From Poriferisodalis sp026713105 (GTDB lineage: Bacteria; Actinomycetota; Acidimicrobiia; Acidimicrobiales; Poriferisodalaceae): a DNA stretch of 64,000 nt. The stretch lies in NCBI GenBank assembly GCA_965115995.1, contig OZ220472.1, forward strand, positions 2,108,001 through 2,172,000, in the 5' to 3' direction. Below, one piece after another: positions 6,583-14,903 of this stretch; position 1 is the first letter of the stretch; each line of letters opens with the position of its first letter. A model generated the notes under the pieces. That model searched no databases and was not told the origin of the DNA. It worked only from the letters and a program-made list of their open reading frames with translations. A program made the position numbers and the translations under genes.

Positions 6583-9292
6583 GCGTTTCGCACCTCGCGC
6601 CGTTTCGCCGCGGCGCCACGGCATAAGACACGCCATCCTCGAGCCCGAGCCCGGCTTACTCGACAGGCGCTGCGACGCCCTTGCGCGCCGTGTGCTGCGC
6701 GGCCTGCTCTCGGTCGTGGTGGCGCTGCCGCTGCTGGTCGGCTTAGCGGATCCCGCCGCCGCGCAGACGTTGCCGCCCGTCGCCCCGAAGCCCACGGGTG
6801 TGACGGCCACCGCGGGCGACGGTGCGGTGCTGTTGAGCTGGAACAAATCCGGTCGGAGCAACACGGCTCGCTGGGACTATCGACTGAAATCCGGGTCTGG
6901 CGGCGCATACGGTCTCCAAATAGAGATCCCCGGCAGCGGCCCGGACACCACCAGCTACTTGGTCACCGGCCTCACCAACGGCGTGACCTACACCTTCCAA
7001 GTGCAGTTCCGTCTCGGTAACGATAACGGTACCGGGGTCGGCACCCTCTCCGATGAGGTGACGGCGACGCCGATGGCGGTTCCTGATGCTCCGAAGCTGG
7101 TGTCGGTGAAGCGGTATGCCCAAGCGACGGGCCAGTTGGGTGTGGTGAATCATTTCACGCTGTTCCCTGCTCTGATCTGGCGGTTGGAGTTCGACAGGTG
7201 GGTGTCATATGTGCGCCCGTCGGACTTCGCGCTCACTGGCACCACCGCGAAGGTCGACCTGTGGAACGACTGGGACCCCAATCACCAGCCGTCTTTTACC
7301 GACCAGAAGACTGCGATCTACGTCGTCGCTCATGGCGGCGACCTCGCGACCGTAACTGGTGAGGTGACGCTGAGCGTCGCGAGCCACCACAACATCCACA
7401 ACATCAGCGACAACGTCAACGACATCCACAACATCCGCGACGACGAGAAACTGTATCTGTCCTTCAATCCCATGCCGACGGGCGCGAACGAGAACACCTT
7501 CACCCTGGATCCCGCGGAGACGCTGGTGTATTTCTCGCAGGAGAACTTCGGCGTGACCGAGGGAGATGAGGCGGAGGTGACGGTGCGGCTGTCGCGGCTG
7601 CGCGACGAACCCACAACGATCCAGGTTTCAGCAACGCCTCTCAGCGCCACAGGCAACGGCGTCGACTATCACGGCCAGACCTTCACAGTCACCGTCCCGA
7701 CGTGGCGGGCGACCAAGACCTTCAAGATCCGCACCACCGCCGACACGCTCACCGAAAACGACGAAACATTCCGGTTGGACATCAATACCCATAATCTGCC
7801 TACTGGCGTAGTGCGGACGACGCTCCCCGGTTCCGCCTCGGACTCGGCCGCCTACGTCAACATCCATGACAGCGACAATTCCGGGCGCCAAGGTACGTCT
7901 CAGAATGATGAGATGTACTCGTCTGCGCTTTCTGCGGACGAGGAGGCGTCGCCGCAGGCCGAGGAGTCCTGTGTTTCGGGTTCTTTGGTTGCCGACGTGC
8001 AGGGCTATGCGGGCGAAACCTGGCGCGAGTCGGTGGACCATGTCGAGCGCTGGGAGCGGGTGCTCGCCGCGTTCGGCGAGACCGGCAGCTACAGCGCCAA
8101 TCCGATGACCGCGACCGAGGCGCAGACCTACGCCGACCGCGGCTGGAACCGCTGGGTACCGGTAGTGACCGCCCTCGAATGCATCGAGACGACACCGCAC
8201 GAGCAGCCCGAAGCCCAACCAGAAGCCCAGCCCGCCCAAGAACCGACACCCCCGCCGCAGGTCAGCATCGCCGCCGGAGCGGACGTCACCGAGGGCAGCG
8301 ACGCGGAGTTCACGATCACGGCGACGCCCGCGCCCGCATCAGGCCTCGATGTGACCGTCGATGTGTCCCAAGTCGGCGGCTACGCCGCCACCGGGTCGCG
8401 CACCGTCACCATCGGCGCGTCAGGCAGCGCCACGTTCGCGGTCGCCACCACCGACGACAGCGTCGACGAGGCCGACGGGTCAATCACCGCGACGCTCGGC
8501 GCGGGTTCGGGATACACCGTGTCCGCGACCGGAAGCGACGCGACCGTCGCGGTGTCAGACAACGACGTGCCCCACATCAGCATCGCCGCGGGCGCTGATG
8601 TGACCGAGGGCGCCGACGCCACGTTCACGATCACCGCGGACCCCGCACCGCACGCCGCCCTCTCCGTCGATGTCGCCGTCACCCAGACAGGCGATCACGG
8701 CGCCGCCGCCGGCACCCGCACCGTGACGATCCCCACAAGCGGCACCTACACACTCACCGTGGCCACCGTCGACGACAGCGACGACGAAGCCGACGGATCG
8801 ATCACCGCCACCGTCTCGACCGGCAGCGGCTACACCGTGTCCGCCACAGACGGCGCGGCCACTGTCGCCGTCTCCGACGACGACCCCCCAGCCGACGACA
8901 CCACCGACAGCGGCACATCCGACAGCGGCACGTCCGACGGCGGCACAGCGCCGGCGGGGCCGCCGACGGTGACCGTCAGCGACGCCACCGCCGACGAAAG
9001 CAGCCAACAGCTGCGATTCGTCGTCACGCTGTCACACGCGAACCCGCGCGACATCACGTTCCGCTACGGCGCATTCGGCGACACCGCCACCTACGGGCAA
9101 GACTTCGCCCAGACCTACCAAGCGTTCACGCTCGAAGCCGGCGACACCGAAATCGACATCGTCGTGCCCGTCACCGACGACAACACCCCAGAACCCGACG
9201 AAACCCTCACCGTCTACATCTACGCCACCGAAGGCATCAACATCCCCGGCTACTTCATCTACGCCACCGGCACCATCACCGACAACGACTGA
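6512..9292 (+). CDS. large secreted protein with fibronectin type III and Calx-beta repeats
   Basis: A 926-residue reading, counted from ATG 6512. Residues 61-83 are a typical signal-peptide core (VLRGLLSVVVALPLLVGLAD) with a likely cleavage after the AAA preceding QTLPP. A fibronectin III domain follows at about 90-190 and a Calx-beta domain at about 343-455. A distinct domain lies at about 490-560, with AGETWRESVDHVERWERVLA and ADRGWNRWVPVV. Three more Calx-beta repeats occupy about 585-690, 693-795 and 817-926, containing motifs such as DVTEGADATFTI. Asp/Glu-rich loops imply calcium binding and an extracellular or adhesive role. The start is unresolved: ATG 6512 has no ribosome-binding site; GTG 6692 gives a clean signal peptide; ATG 6469 has the best site but needs a frameshift at the C10 tract. 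No LPXTG or autotransporter anchor is seen. Confidence 0.8.
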   Translation: MRSVRCLPPRARGCRGLGPPPRGRRFAPRAVSPRRHGIRHAILEPEPGLLDRRCDALARRVLRGLLSVVVALPLLVGLADPAAAQTLPPVAPKPTGVTATAGDGAVLLSWNKSGRSNTARWDYRLKSGSGGAYGLQIEIPGSGPDTTSYLVTGLTNGVTYTFQVQFRLGNDNGTGVGTLSDEVTATPMAVPDAPKLVSVKRYAQATGQLGVVNHFTLFPALIWRLEFDRWVSYVRPSDFALTGTTAKVDLWNDWDPNHQPSFTDQKTAIYVVAHGGDLATVTGEVTLSVASHHNIHNISDNVNDIHNIRDDEKLYLSFNPMPTGANENTFTLDPAETLVYFSQENFGVTEGDEAEVTVRLSRLRDEPTTIQVSATPLSATGNGVDYHGQTFTVTVPTWRATKTFKIRTTADTLTENDETFRLDINTHNLPTGVVRTTLPGSASDSAAYVNIHDSDNSGRQGTSQNDEMYSSALSADEEASPQAEESCVSGSLVADVQGYAGETWRESVDHVERWERVLAAFGETGSYSANPMTATEAQTYADRGWNRWVPVVTALECIETTPHEQPEAQPEAQPAQEPTPPPQVSIAAGADVTEGSDAEFTITATPAPASGLDVTVDVSQVGGYAATGSRTVTIGASGSATFAVATTDDSVDEADGSITATLGAGSGYTVSATGSDATVAVSDNDVPHISIAAGADVTEGADATFTITADPAPHAALSVDVAVTQTGDHGAAAGTRTVTIPTSGTYTLTVATVDDSDDEADGSITATVSTGSGYTVSATDGAATVAVSDDDPPADDTTDSGTSDSGTSDGGTAPAGPPTVTVSDATADESSQQLRFVVTLSHANPRDITFRYGAFGDTATYGQDFAQTYQAFTLEAGDTEIDIVVPVTDDNTPEPDETLTVYIYATEGINIPGYFIYATGTITDND
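6566..6575 (+). repeat. homopolymeric C10 tract, candidate slippage site
   Basis: Ten consecutive C residues lie 96 bases into the leader frame that starts at ATG 6469 and upstream of the signal peptide of the Calx-beta protein. It is the longest mononucleotide run I noticed in the window. Its position between a well-started frame and a surface-protein frame is what slipped-strand phase variation would require. Confidence 0.6.
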
Positions 9293-9744
9293 CCCCCTCG
9301 ACGTTCATACGGCGCTATCGGGTTTCACCGCCAGCCGAGTCCCGAGCCGTGCCGATCTCAGGACTCCCCACAGGGCCATAGGGGTGCACGGCTTCCCGGC
9401 GACGGCGACAACGCCGTTGCGGACCCTTCAACAGCCAACAGCGCCTCGTCGCCCTAGTCGTTCACGTAGCCGTACGCCGACCGGATCGCCGCCTACATTC
9501 GATGAACACCACCACGGCCGGTTACATAAAGAATATGACAGTCCCTACAACCCACCATCATGAGTGCGAAGCGCCCCGTTGGTGCTGCCGGCGATCTTGG
9601 AGGCAAGCGGCCATGACGCCGTCGGGGAAGCGAGGCCGGGGATCGGCATTCCGCCCGCGAGCCGTGTCGCGAGCGTCCAATACGCTGCGAAGCTGAACGC
9701 GCAAGCAAAGCGGAGCTGTCCATCAGGCAGCCGAGGAGGCAACC
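9293..9744. other. 452-base intergenic region, no gene seen
   Basis: This is the only gap over 300 bases. Short frames in it have neither family resemblance nor good ribosome-binding sites. ACGGCG at 9402-9407 pairs with CGCCGT at 9412-9417 around an ACAA loop; there is no T-run, so it is at best a weak terminator for the Calx-beta gene. The AT-richer patch near 9525-9545 (ataaagaatatgaca) could hold the SDR promoter, but no clear -35/-10 pair is visible. Confidence 0.5.
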
Positions 9745-10545
9745 GTGAGTGACGAAGCCGACAACTCGGGAGCAGACATCAGTCTCCCGCCCCAGTGGTC
9801 AGCCGATCTCAGCGGCCAAACGGCATTCGTCACTGGCACGACGTCTGGATTGGGTCGCCGTTTTGCCACCGTGCTTGCCGCGTGCGGTGCCAGCGTGGCC
9901 ATCTGCGGCCGGCGCGTCGAGCGGCTCCATGCGCTGGCAGCCGAGTTGGAGGCCGATGGCGCCACCGTGCTGCCGATCCCGCTGGATGTCACCGACACCA
10001 AGGCGCTCTTCGAAGCGGTGGCTACCGCCGAGGACCAGCTCGGCACCGTGCAGATCCTGGTGAACAACGCCGGCAAGCCCGACGCCCGCCTGGCACTGAA
10101 GATGGACCCGGCGTTCGTCGACGAGATGGTCGCCACGAACCTCACCTCGCTGTTCCACCTGTCGTGCGAGGTTGCTCGGCGGCTCATCGCTGCCGAACTC
10201 CCGGGCCGCATCGTGAACATCTCCTCGGGCGCCGCGTTCCGGGCACCGATCGGAACCGCCATGTATGCGATCACCAAGAGCGCCGTGGTGCGCATGACCG
10301 AGGTGCTTGCACAGGAGTTCGGCCGCTACCACGTGAACGTCAACGCGATTGCCCCGGGAGCGTTCGAGAGCGAGATGATGGACGGCATGCTCGAGCGCAT
10401 GGGCGACATCACCAAGATGTTCCCGCGCCGACGTCTTGGCAAGGCTTCCCAGCTCGACTCGACGCTGCTGTACCTGGTGTCGCCGCTGTCGGACTTCGTG
10501 TCGGGCACCTGCATCACCGTCGACGACGCCCAAGGCGCCGGCTGA
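9745..10545 (+). CDS. short-chain dehydrogenase/reductase (SDR)
   Basis: A 266-residue classical SDR: an NAD(P)-binding Rossmann enzyme that oxidises alcohols or reduces ketones. It shows the cofactor motif TGTTSGLG, then NNAG near residue 107, the catalytic Ser in NISSG and the YxxxK pair in YAITK. The C-terminal PG motif is in NAIAPGAFESEMMDGMLERM. The start is GTG 9745, set by GAGGAGG at 9733-9739 five bases upstream. The CGRR stretch after the second beta strand leans toward NADP, but this is inference. Four bases separate its stop from the PhyH gene start, so the two are probably co-transcribed. Confidence 0.9.
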   Translation: MSDEADNSGADISLPPQWSADLSGQTAFVTGTTSGLGRRFATVLAACGASVAICGRRVERLHALAAELEADGATVLPIPLDVTDTKALFEAVATAEDQLGTVQILVNNAGKPDARLALKMDPAFVDEMVATNLTSLFHLSCEVARRLIAAELPGRIVNISSGAAFRAPIGTAMYAITKSAVVRMTEVLAQEFGRYHVNVNAIAPGAFESEMMDGMLERMGDITKMFPRRRLGKASQLDSTLLYLVSPLSDFVSGTCITVDDAQGAG

Positions 10546-10549
10546 GATC

Positions 10550-11599
10550 GTGAGCACGACCGACGCAGCCACTGGAGTCGGCAATCGCCCTGATGCCGAC
10601 ACCACGAGCATCGGCAATGGCCCTGATGCCAACGCCGAGGGCGTGGGCAATCGCACTGATGCCGACGCCACGAGCGTCGGCATTGCCGATCTCGACGAGG
10701 CGGCGCTGCATTGGCAAGAGCACGGCTGGGTGCTCGTGGACGGGCTCGTGCCAACTGCCGACATCGATCACGCGGTCGAAGATCTCTGGGATCTGTACCC
10801 GCATCCCGATGAGTTCCACGGCGGCGATGCGGCACATCGAAGCCGGTTCGTCGGCAGCAGCCATGACCAAGGCCACAAGTTCGGCAAGGCCGGCGACGAC
10901 GGCCCGGCGTTCCGGGCCGAGCAATTCCTGGGGCACATCATGTTCCCCTACGAATCGCTCCGGCTGAACCGGCTGCAAGTGCACCGCAACGTGGTGCACT
11001 TCGCCCGTCGGGCAATGGGGCTCGAGGACATCCGCATCTACCAGGCCCGCACCTGGGGCAAGTACACGGGTGTGACCAACTACGAGCAGCCGTTCCACCA
11101 GGACCGCAATCACAATGTCGTCCCCGATCGCCTCGAGCCGGGCTGGTGGAACCTGGAGGGTTTCCTGTACCTGAGCGACGTCGAGCCCGACGTCGCGCCG
11201 ACAGAGCTGGCGGGCGGCCCCGCCGATCCGGCACGGCCCTACGACGGGCCACCCGAGAGCCGGCGGATCTCTGCCGCTGGCACCCGGGGCTCGTTTCTGG
11301 CCTACCGGCCCGATACTTGGCACCGTGGCGTCGACCTGAGAAGGCCCGGCGGGAGCCGCTTCCTCATGAGCGCCTCGTTCAAGCCGGGCGGCGCCGACTG
11401 GATCGGTTACGACAACGTGCAGCCCGTCACGGTGGGGCGGCCGTGGATTCAATTTGCTGCAACCTGCACCCCCGACGAACTGTCCCTGTTCGGCGCCCCC
11501 TTGCCCGGCCACCCCTACTGGACACCCGAACTAGTAGACGCGCTCGAGCACCGCTATCCCGGCATCGACGCGAGTCCTTGGCGAGACGCGCTGAGTTGA
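10550..11599 (+). CDS. phytanoyl-CoA dioxygenase (PhyH) family protein
   Basis: A 349-residue member of the PhyH branch of Fe(II)/2-oxoglutarate-dependent oxygenases, which hydroxylate or halogenate small molecules. The core starts at HWQEHGWVLVDGLVPTADID. The iron motif is in NYEQPFHQDRNHN (HxD), with the distal His in RPDTWHRGVDLR and a 2-oxoglutarate-binding Arg nearby. GTG 10550 is the first plausible start after the SDR stop; it has no clear ribosome-binding site and may rely on coupling. Residues 9-51 are an imperfect 11-residue tandem repeat (GVGNRPDADTT type) that precedes the enzyme domain and is not expected in the family. Pairing with an SDR suggests hydroxylation followed by oxidation of one substrate. 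Confidence 0.82.
   Translation: MSTTDAATGVGNRPDADTTSIGNGPDANAEGVGNRTDADATSVGIADLDEAALHWQEHGWVLVDGLVPTADIDHAVEDLWDLYPHPDEFHGGDAAHRSRFVGSSHDQGHKFGKAGDDGPAFRAEQFLGHIMFPYESLRLNRLQVHRNVVHFARRAMGLEDIRIYQARTWGKYTGVTNYEQPFHQDRNHNVVPDRLEPGWWNLEGFLYLSDVEPDVAPTELAGGPADPARPYDGPPESRRISAAGTRGSFLAYRPDTWHRGVDLRRPGGSRFLMSASFKPGGADWIGYDNVQPVTVGRPWIQFAATCTPDELSLFGAPLPGHPYWTPELVDALEHRYPGIDASPWRDALS
10574..10702 (+). repeat. 33-nt tandem repeat at the 5' end of the PhyH gene
   Basis: Units start at 10574, 10607 and 10640, with a decayed fourth from 10673. Each carries a ggcaatcgccctgatgcc-type core and encodes an 11-residue unit: GVGNRPDADTT, SIGNGPDANAE, GVGNRTDADAT, then SVGIADLDEA. The period is a multiple of three, so length changes keep the frame. 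Confidence 0.85.
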
Positions 11600-11659
11600 C
11601 TCCTCGCAGCGCTGGTTAGGCAGGTAACCGGGCACGCTCGCGAAGTAGCGTCGGCGGCC

Positions 11660-12583
11660 ATGAGCTTTTTCGGACCTGATCACTTCGAGACCATCACCGA
11701 CGGCTTGATCTTCCCGGAGGGACCGGTGATGCTGGCAGACGGCTCGGTGGCCGTCGTGGAGATCGGGAGGGGCACGATCACCCGCGTCGATGTCTCCGAT
11801 GGTCGCAAGGACATCTTGGCCACTCCCGGCGGCGGACCGAACGGCGCCGCGCTCGGTCCTGACGGGGCGCTGTACGTCTGCAACAACGGCGGCTTCGAGT
11901 GGATCACCGTCCGTGGACGGACGGTTCCCGGAGAGGTGGCGTCGGACTACACGACCGGCCGCATCGAGCGCATCGACCTCGAGACCGGCGAGGTGGACAT
12001 CGTCTATGCCGACGTGAACGGCGTGTCGCTCAAGGGGCCGAACGACATCATGTTCGACTCCACCGGCGGCTTCTGGTTCACCGATCACGGCAAGACCCGC
12101 ACCCGCGATCGCGACCGCGGCGGGCTCTACTACGCCAAAGCCGACGGCAGCCACATCGAAGAGATCGCGTTCCCGATGGACGGGCCGAACGGCGTTGGCA
12201 TCTCTCCAGAGGAAGACCGTGTCTATGTGGCCGAGACCTTCCAGGGCGCCATGTTCGCCTTCGATCTCGAAGCACCAGGCAAGGTGGCCGCGGGCGTTCC
12301 GGCACGGGGCTGGTTCCTGGCGCGCCCCGCCGGCCGCAAGTACTTCGACTCGCTGGCGATGGACGCCGAAGGCAACGTGAGCGTGGCAACCATCCTCACC
12401 GGCGGCATCAGCACCTTCACCCGCGACGGCGACGAGCTCGAGTTCGCCCCCACCGACGACTCGGCCACCACCAACATCTGCTTCGGCGGCGACGACATGC
12501 GCACGGCCTACGTGACCTTGTCGGGCACCGGCCGCCTAGCTGTCGGTGAGTGGCCCCGCCCCGGCCTGAAGCTCCCCTTCTAA
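11660..12583 (+). CDS. SMP-30/gluconolactonase/LRE family hydrolase
   Basis: A 307-residue six-bladed beta-propeller protein of the SMP-30/gluconolactonase family, metal-dependent lactonases acting on sugar or other lactones. Family-like segments include TDGLIFPEGPVMLADGSVAV (metal-binding Glu), GGPNGAALGPDGALYVCNN, GVSLKGPNDIMFDSTGGFWF with the metal-binding Asn, and GPNGVGISPEEDRVYVAET. The start ATG 11660 lies about 60 bases after PhyH, with no strong ribosome-binding site. It follows SDR and PhyH on the same strand and may act on an oxidised product of theirs. Its stop overlaps the stop of the convergent MBL gene by 4 bases (12580-12583). Confidence 0.85.
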   Translation: MSFFGPDHFETITDGLIFPEGPVMLADGSVAVVEIGRGTITRVDVSDGRKDILATPGGGPNGAALGPDGALYVCNNGGFEWITVRGRTVPGEVASDYTTGRIERIDLETGEVDIVYADVNGVSLKGPNDIMFDSTGGFWFTDHGKTRTRDRDRGGLYYAKADGSHIEEIAFPMDGPNGVGISPEEDRVYVAETFQGAMFAFDLEAPGKVAAGVPARGWFLARPAGRKYFDSLAMDAEGNVSVATILTGGISTFTRDGDELEFAPTDDSATTNICFGGDDMRTAYVTLSGTGRLAVGEWPRPGLKLPF

Positions 12584-13524
12584 GCCAAACAGCGCGGCAT
12601 GGCGCCGCCGTTGTAGGCGACCATGTCCATGATCGCTTGGGGGACGCCGGGGAATTCGTAGCCGTCGGGGGCAGCCTCTCGGTACGCGACGTGCAGGTTG
12701 CCGGCGAGTCGTTCAGGGTCGGTGTAGCGGGCGTGGGCGCCGAGATCGCTGGCCTGAGCCTGCTCCAGAGGCGGGCGTCCTGCGGCGATTCCTTCGGCCG
12801 CGGCGTCCTGCACGAATCGCAGGTATGAGCGCTGCTCGCCGAGTACCCGCGCTATGTCGTCGCCGCCGAAGTGCGGGCCGTGGCCGGGCACGATGACGTC
12901 CGCCCCGTAGCTCTCGATGACGTCGAGAGCGTCGAGAGTCCCCGACACCGATCCGAACAGCGCAAACGGCGTGCCTCCGTGGAAGATCAGGTCGCCGCAG
13001 AACAGCACTCTGCAGTCGGGCAGCCACGCCAGGATGTCGCCGTCGGTATGGGCAACGAAGCCCAAGTCAGACAGCTCGATGCGACGGTCGTCGAGATGCA
13101 GCACTGTCGAGCCCTCGAAGGTCACGTCGGGGGCCCGGAACTGCAGGCTCCCCCAGTCAACGCCGGGAAAGACGGCGCTGTAGTCGGGGATGCCCGCCGC
13201 CACCATCACCTCACGGCACGCCGTATGGGAAACCACCGTGGCGTCGGCGAACAGGTAGTTGCCGTGTGTGTGATCGGCGTGGTGGTGCGTGTTGACCAGG
13301 ATCGTGACCGGGTTCGGCGTCACGGACGCGATGGCATCGATGTAGGCACGCGTGCGTCGCTCGGTGGAGGTCGCGTCGATCGAGATGACGCTGTCGGTTC
13401 CGACGACGAACCCCATGTTGTTGATGAACCATGTGCCGTCGGGCTGGACGTAGCTGTATACGCCCGGTGCCACCTCGCTGAGCTGTGCCGCTTCGACGGC
13501 TGCGTGTGCTGCATGTACCGACAT
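12580..13524 (-). CDS. MBL-fold metallo-hydrolase
   Basis: A 314-residue metallo-beta-lactamase-fold hydrolase. The zinc motif is in VNTHHHADHTHGNYLF (HxHxDH). Further ligands are a His in the ATVVSH region, the Asp in LFCGDLIFHGGTPF and the His in VIVPGHGPHFGG. The start ATG 13524 has AGGGGG just upstream. Members of this cyclase-like or glyoxalase II-like group hydrolyse thioesters, lactones or related bonds; the substrate is not evident. The C-terminal helical region after RSYLRFVQDAAAEG is typical of group members with an added alpha domain. It is convergent with the SMP-30 gene, overlapping at the stops, and divergent from the P450. Confidence 0.85.
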   Translation of the reverse strand: MSVHAAHAAVEAAQLSEVAPGVYSYVQPDGTWFINNMGFVVGTDSVISIDATSTERRTRAYIDAIASVTPNPVTILVNTHHHADHTHGNYLFADATVVSHTACREVMVAAGIPDYSAVFPGVDWGSLQFRAPDVTFEGSTVLHLDDRRIELSDLGFVAHTDGDILAWLPDCRVLFCGDLIFHGGTPFALFGSVSGTLDALDVIESYGADVIVPGHGPHFGGDDIARVLGEQRSYLRFVQDAAAEGIAAGRPPLEQAQASDLGAHARYTDPERLAGNLHVAYREAAPDGYEFPGVPQAIMDMVAYNGGAMPRCLA

Positions 13525-13637
13525 GTACGCCCCCTGAGTCCCTCGAACAGGCTCCGCTACTACGGCGAAGCGTAGAACCCGTCGCCTACGCTGGGGGGCG
13601 CTTCAAACCGCGCCCGCGGGGACTCAAGGGAGCCACC

Positions 13638-14876
13638 ATGAGCACGACTGCTGACATCGACAGTTCTTCGCCAGAGCGGGATTTCGACGTCTACAGCGAC
13701 GAGTACATCCAAGGTGCCGCCGATGTCTGGGACGAACTGCGGCCGGAGTGTCCTGTCGCACACAGCAGCCACAACGGCGGGCACTGGATGCCCACCACCT
13801 GGGACGACATCGCGGCGGTCGCCTACGACACCGAGAACTTCAGCTCTCGTGACATCGCCGTCGCGCCCACTCCTGAAGGCGTCGGGCTGCTGACCGCCCC
13901 GCCGATCACCTCGGACCCGCCGTTCCACACCGACGCCCGTCGCCTGCTGCTTCCGTTCTTCGGGCCCACGGCCGTCGACGAGATGGTGGAGGTCACCCGC
14001 AGCATCGCCCGCGAGCGCCTCGACGCCATCGCAGCCGAAACCGGTGCCGACCGGGGCGAATCCGGGGTCACCGACGCAGCCGACACCTACTCCAAGCACA
14101 TTCCGGTCCGGGTGATCGCCCGCATCCTGGGGCTGCCCGAGTCGGACGAGCCGAAGTTCACCCGCTGGGCAGTCGACGTGCTGCAGTCCAAGGGCGACGA
14201 GTTCGACCGGCGTGCAGACGCAACCCGCGAAGTACTCGTGTACTTCGGCGAGCTCACCGATCAGCGGAGGCAGGAACGGGCAGACGACCTGCCCTCCAAG
14301 CTGCTCGACATGCGTCTGCCCAACGGCGACCCGCTGGCCAATCACCACATCACCGGCGCCAGCTTCCTGCTGCTGCTCGCCGGCATCGACACCACGTGGA
14401 GCTCGATCTCGGCCAGCTTGATGCACCTGGCCATGAACCCCGCCGACCGTGAGCGGCTCGTGGCCGAGCCCGAGCTGATTCCCACTGCTATCGAGGAATT
14501 CTTGCGGGCCTATGCACCGGTCACGATGGCCCGGGTCACCGCCACCGAAGATGCCGAGATCGGCGGCTGCCCGGTCGCGCACGGCGACAAGGTGCTGCTG
14601 CCTTTCGGCGCCGGCAACCGCGATCCTGCGAAGTTCGACCGCCCCGATGAGGTCATCATCGACCGGGCAGAGAACCGCCACTTTGCGTTCGGCTTGGGCA
14701 TCCACCGTTGCTTGGGCTCGAACCTTGCCCGCATGGAGCTGAAGGTCGCGATCGAAGAGTGGCTGGCCCGGTTTCCGAACTTCGAGCTGGCGACAAACGT
14801 CGGTCGGGGCGGCGTGGAATGGGGCGGCGTGCAGGTACGCGGCCCCCGCAACCTGCAGCTCCGCGTCGGCATCTGA
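13638..14876 (+). CDS. cytochrome P450
   Basis: A 412-residue bacterial class I-type P450, a heme monooxygenase. The I-helix oxygen-activation motif AGIDTT starts at about residue 248. The ExxR of the K-helix is in EEFLRAYAP, and the heme loop FGLGIHRCLGSNLARMEL places the cysteine ligand at about residue 358. ATG 13638 follows AAGGGAG at 13626-13632. The N-terminus is soluble, as in other bacterial P450s. No ferredoxin or ferredoxin reductase gene is adjacent, so the redox partner must come from elsewhere. It is divergent from the MBL hydrolase and convergent with ftsK. Its neighbours suggest a role in hydrophobic substrate breakdown, which is inference. Confidence 0.92.
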   Translation: MSTTADIDSSSPERDFDVYSDEYIQGAADVWDELRPECPVAHSSHNGGHWMPTTWDDIAAVAYDTENFSSRDIAVAPTPEGVGLLTAPPITSDPPFHTDARRLLLPFFGPTAVDEMVEVTRSIARERLDAIAAETGADRGESGVTDAADTYSKHIPVRVIARILGLPESDEPKFTRWAVDVLQSKGDEFDRRADATREVLVYFGELTDQRRQERADDLPSKLLDMRLPNGDPLANHHITGASFLLLLAGIDTTWSSISASLMHLAMNPADRERLVAEPELIPTAIEEFLRAYAPVTMARVTATEDAEIGGCPVAHGDKVLLPFGAGNRDPAKFDRPDEVIIDRAENRHFAFGLGIHRCLGSNLARMELKVAIEEWLARFPNFELATNVGRGGVEWGGVQVRGPRNLQLRVGI

Positions 14877-14903
14877 GCCAGCAGAGGGCCGAGCCGCTCG
14901 CCC

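Noticed and set aside
9493..9752. Short frames on both strands in the 452-base gap
   Set aside because: No ribosome-binding sites, low-complexity content and no agreement between them; the SDR start signal overlaps one of them.
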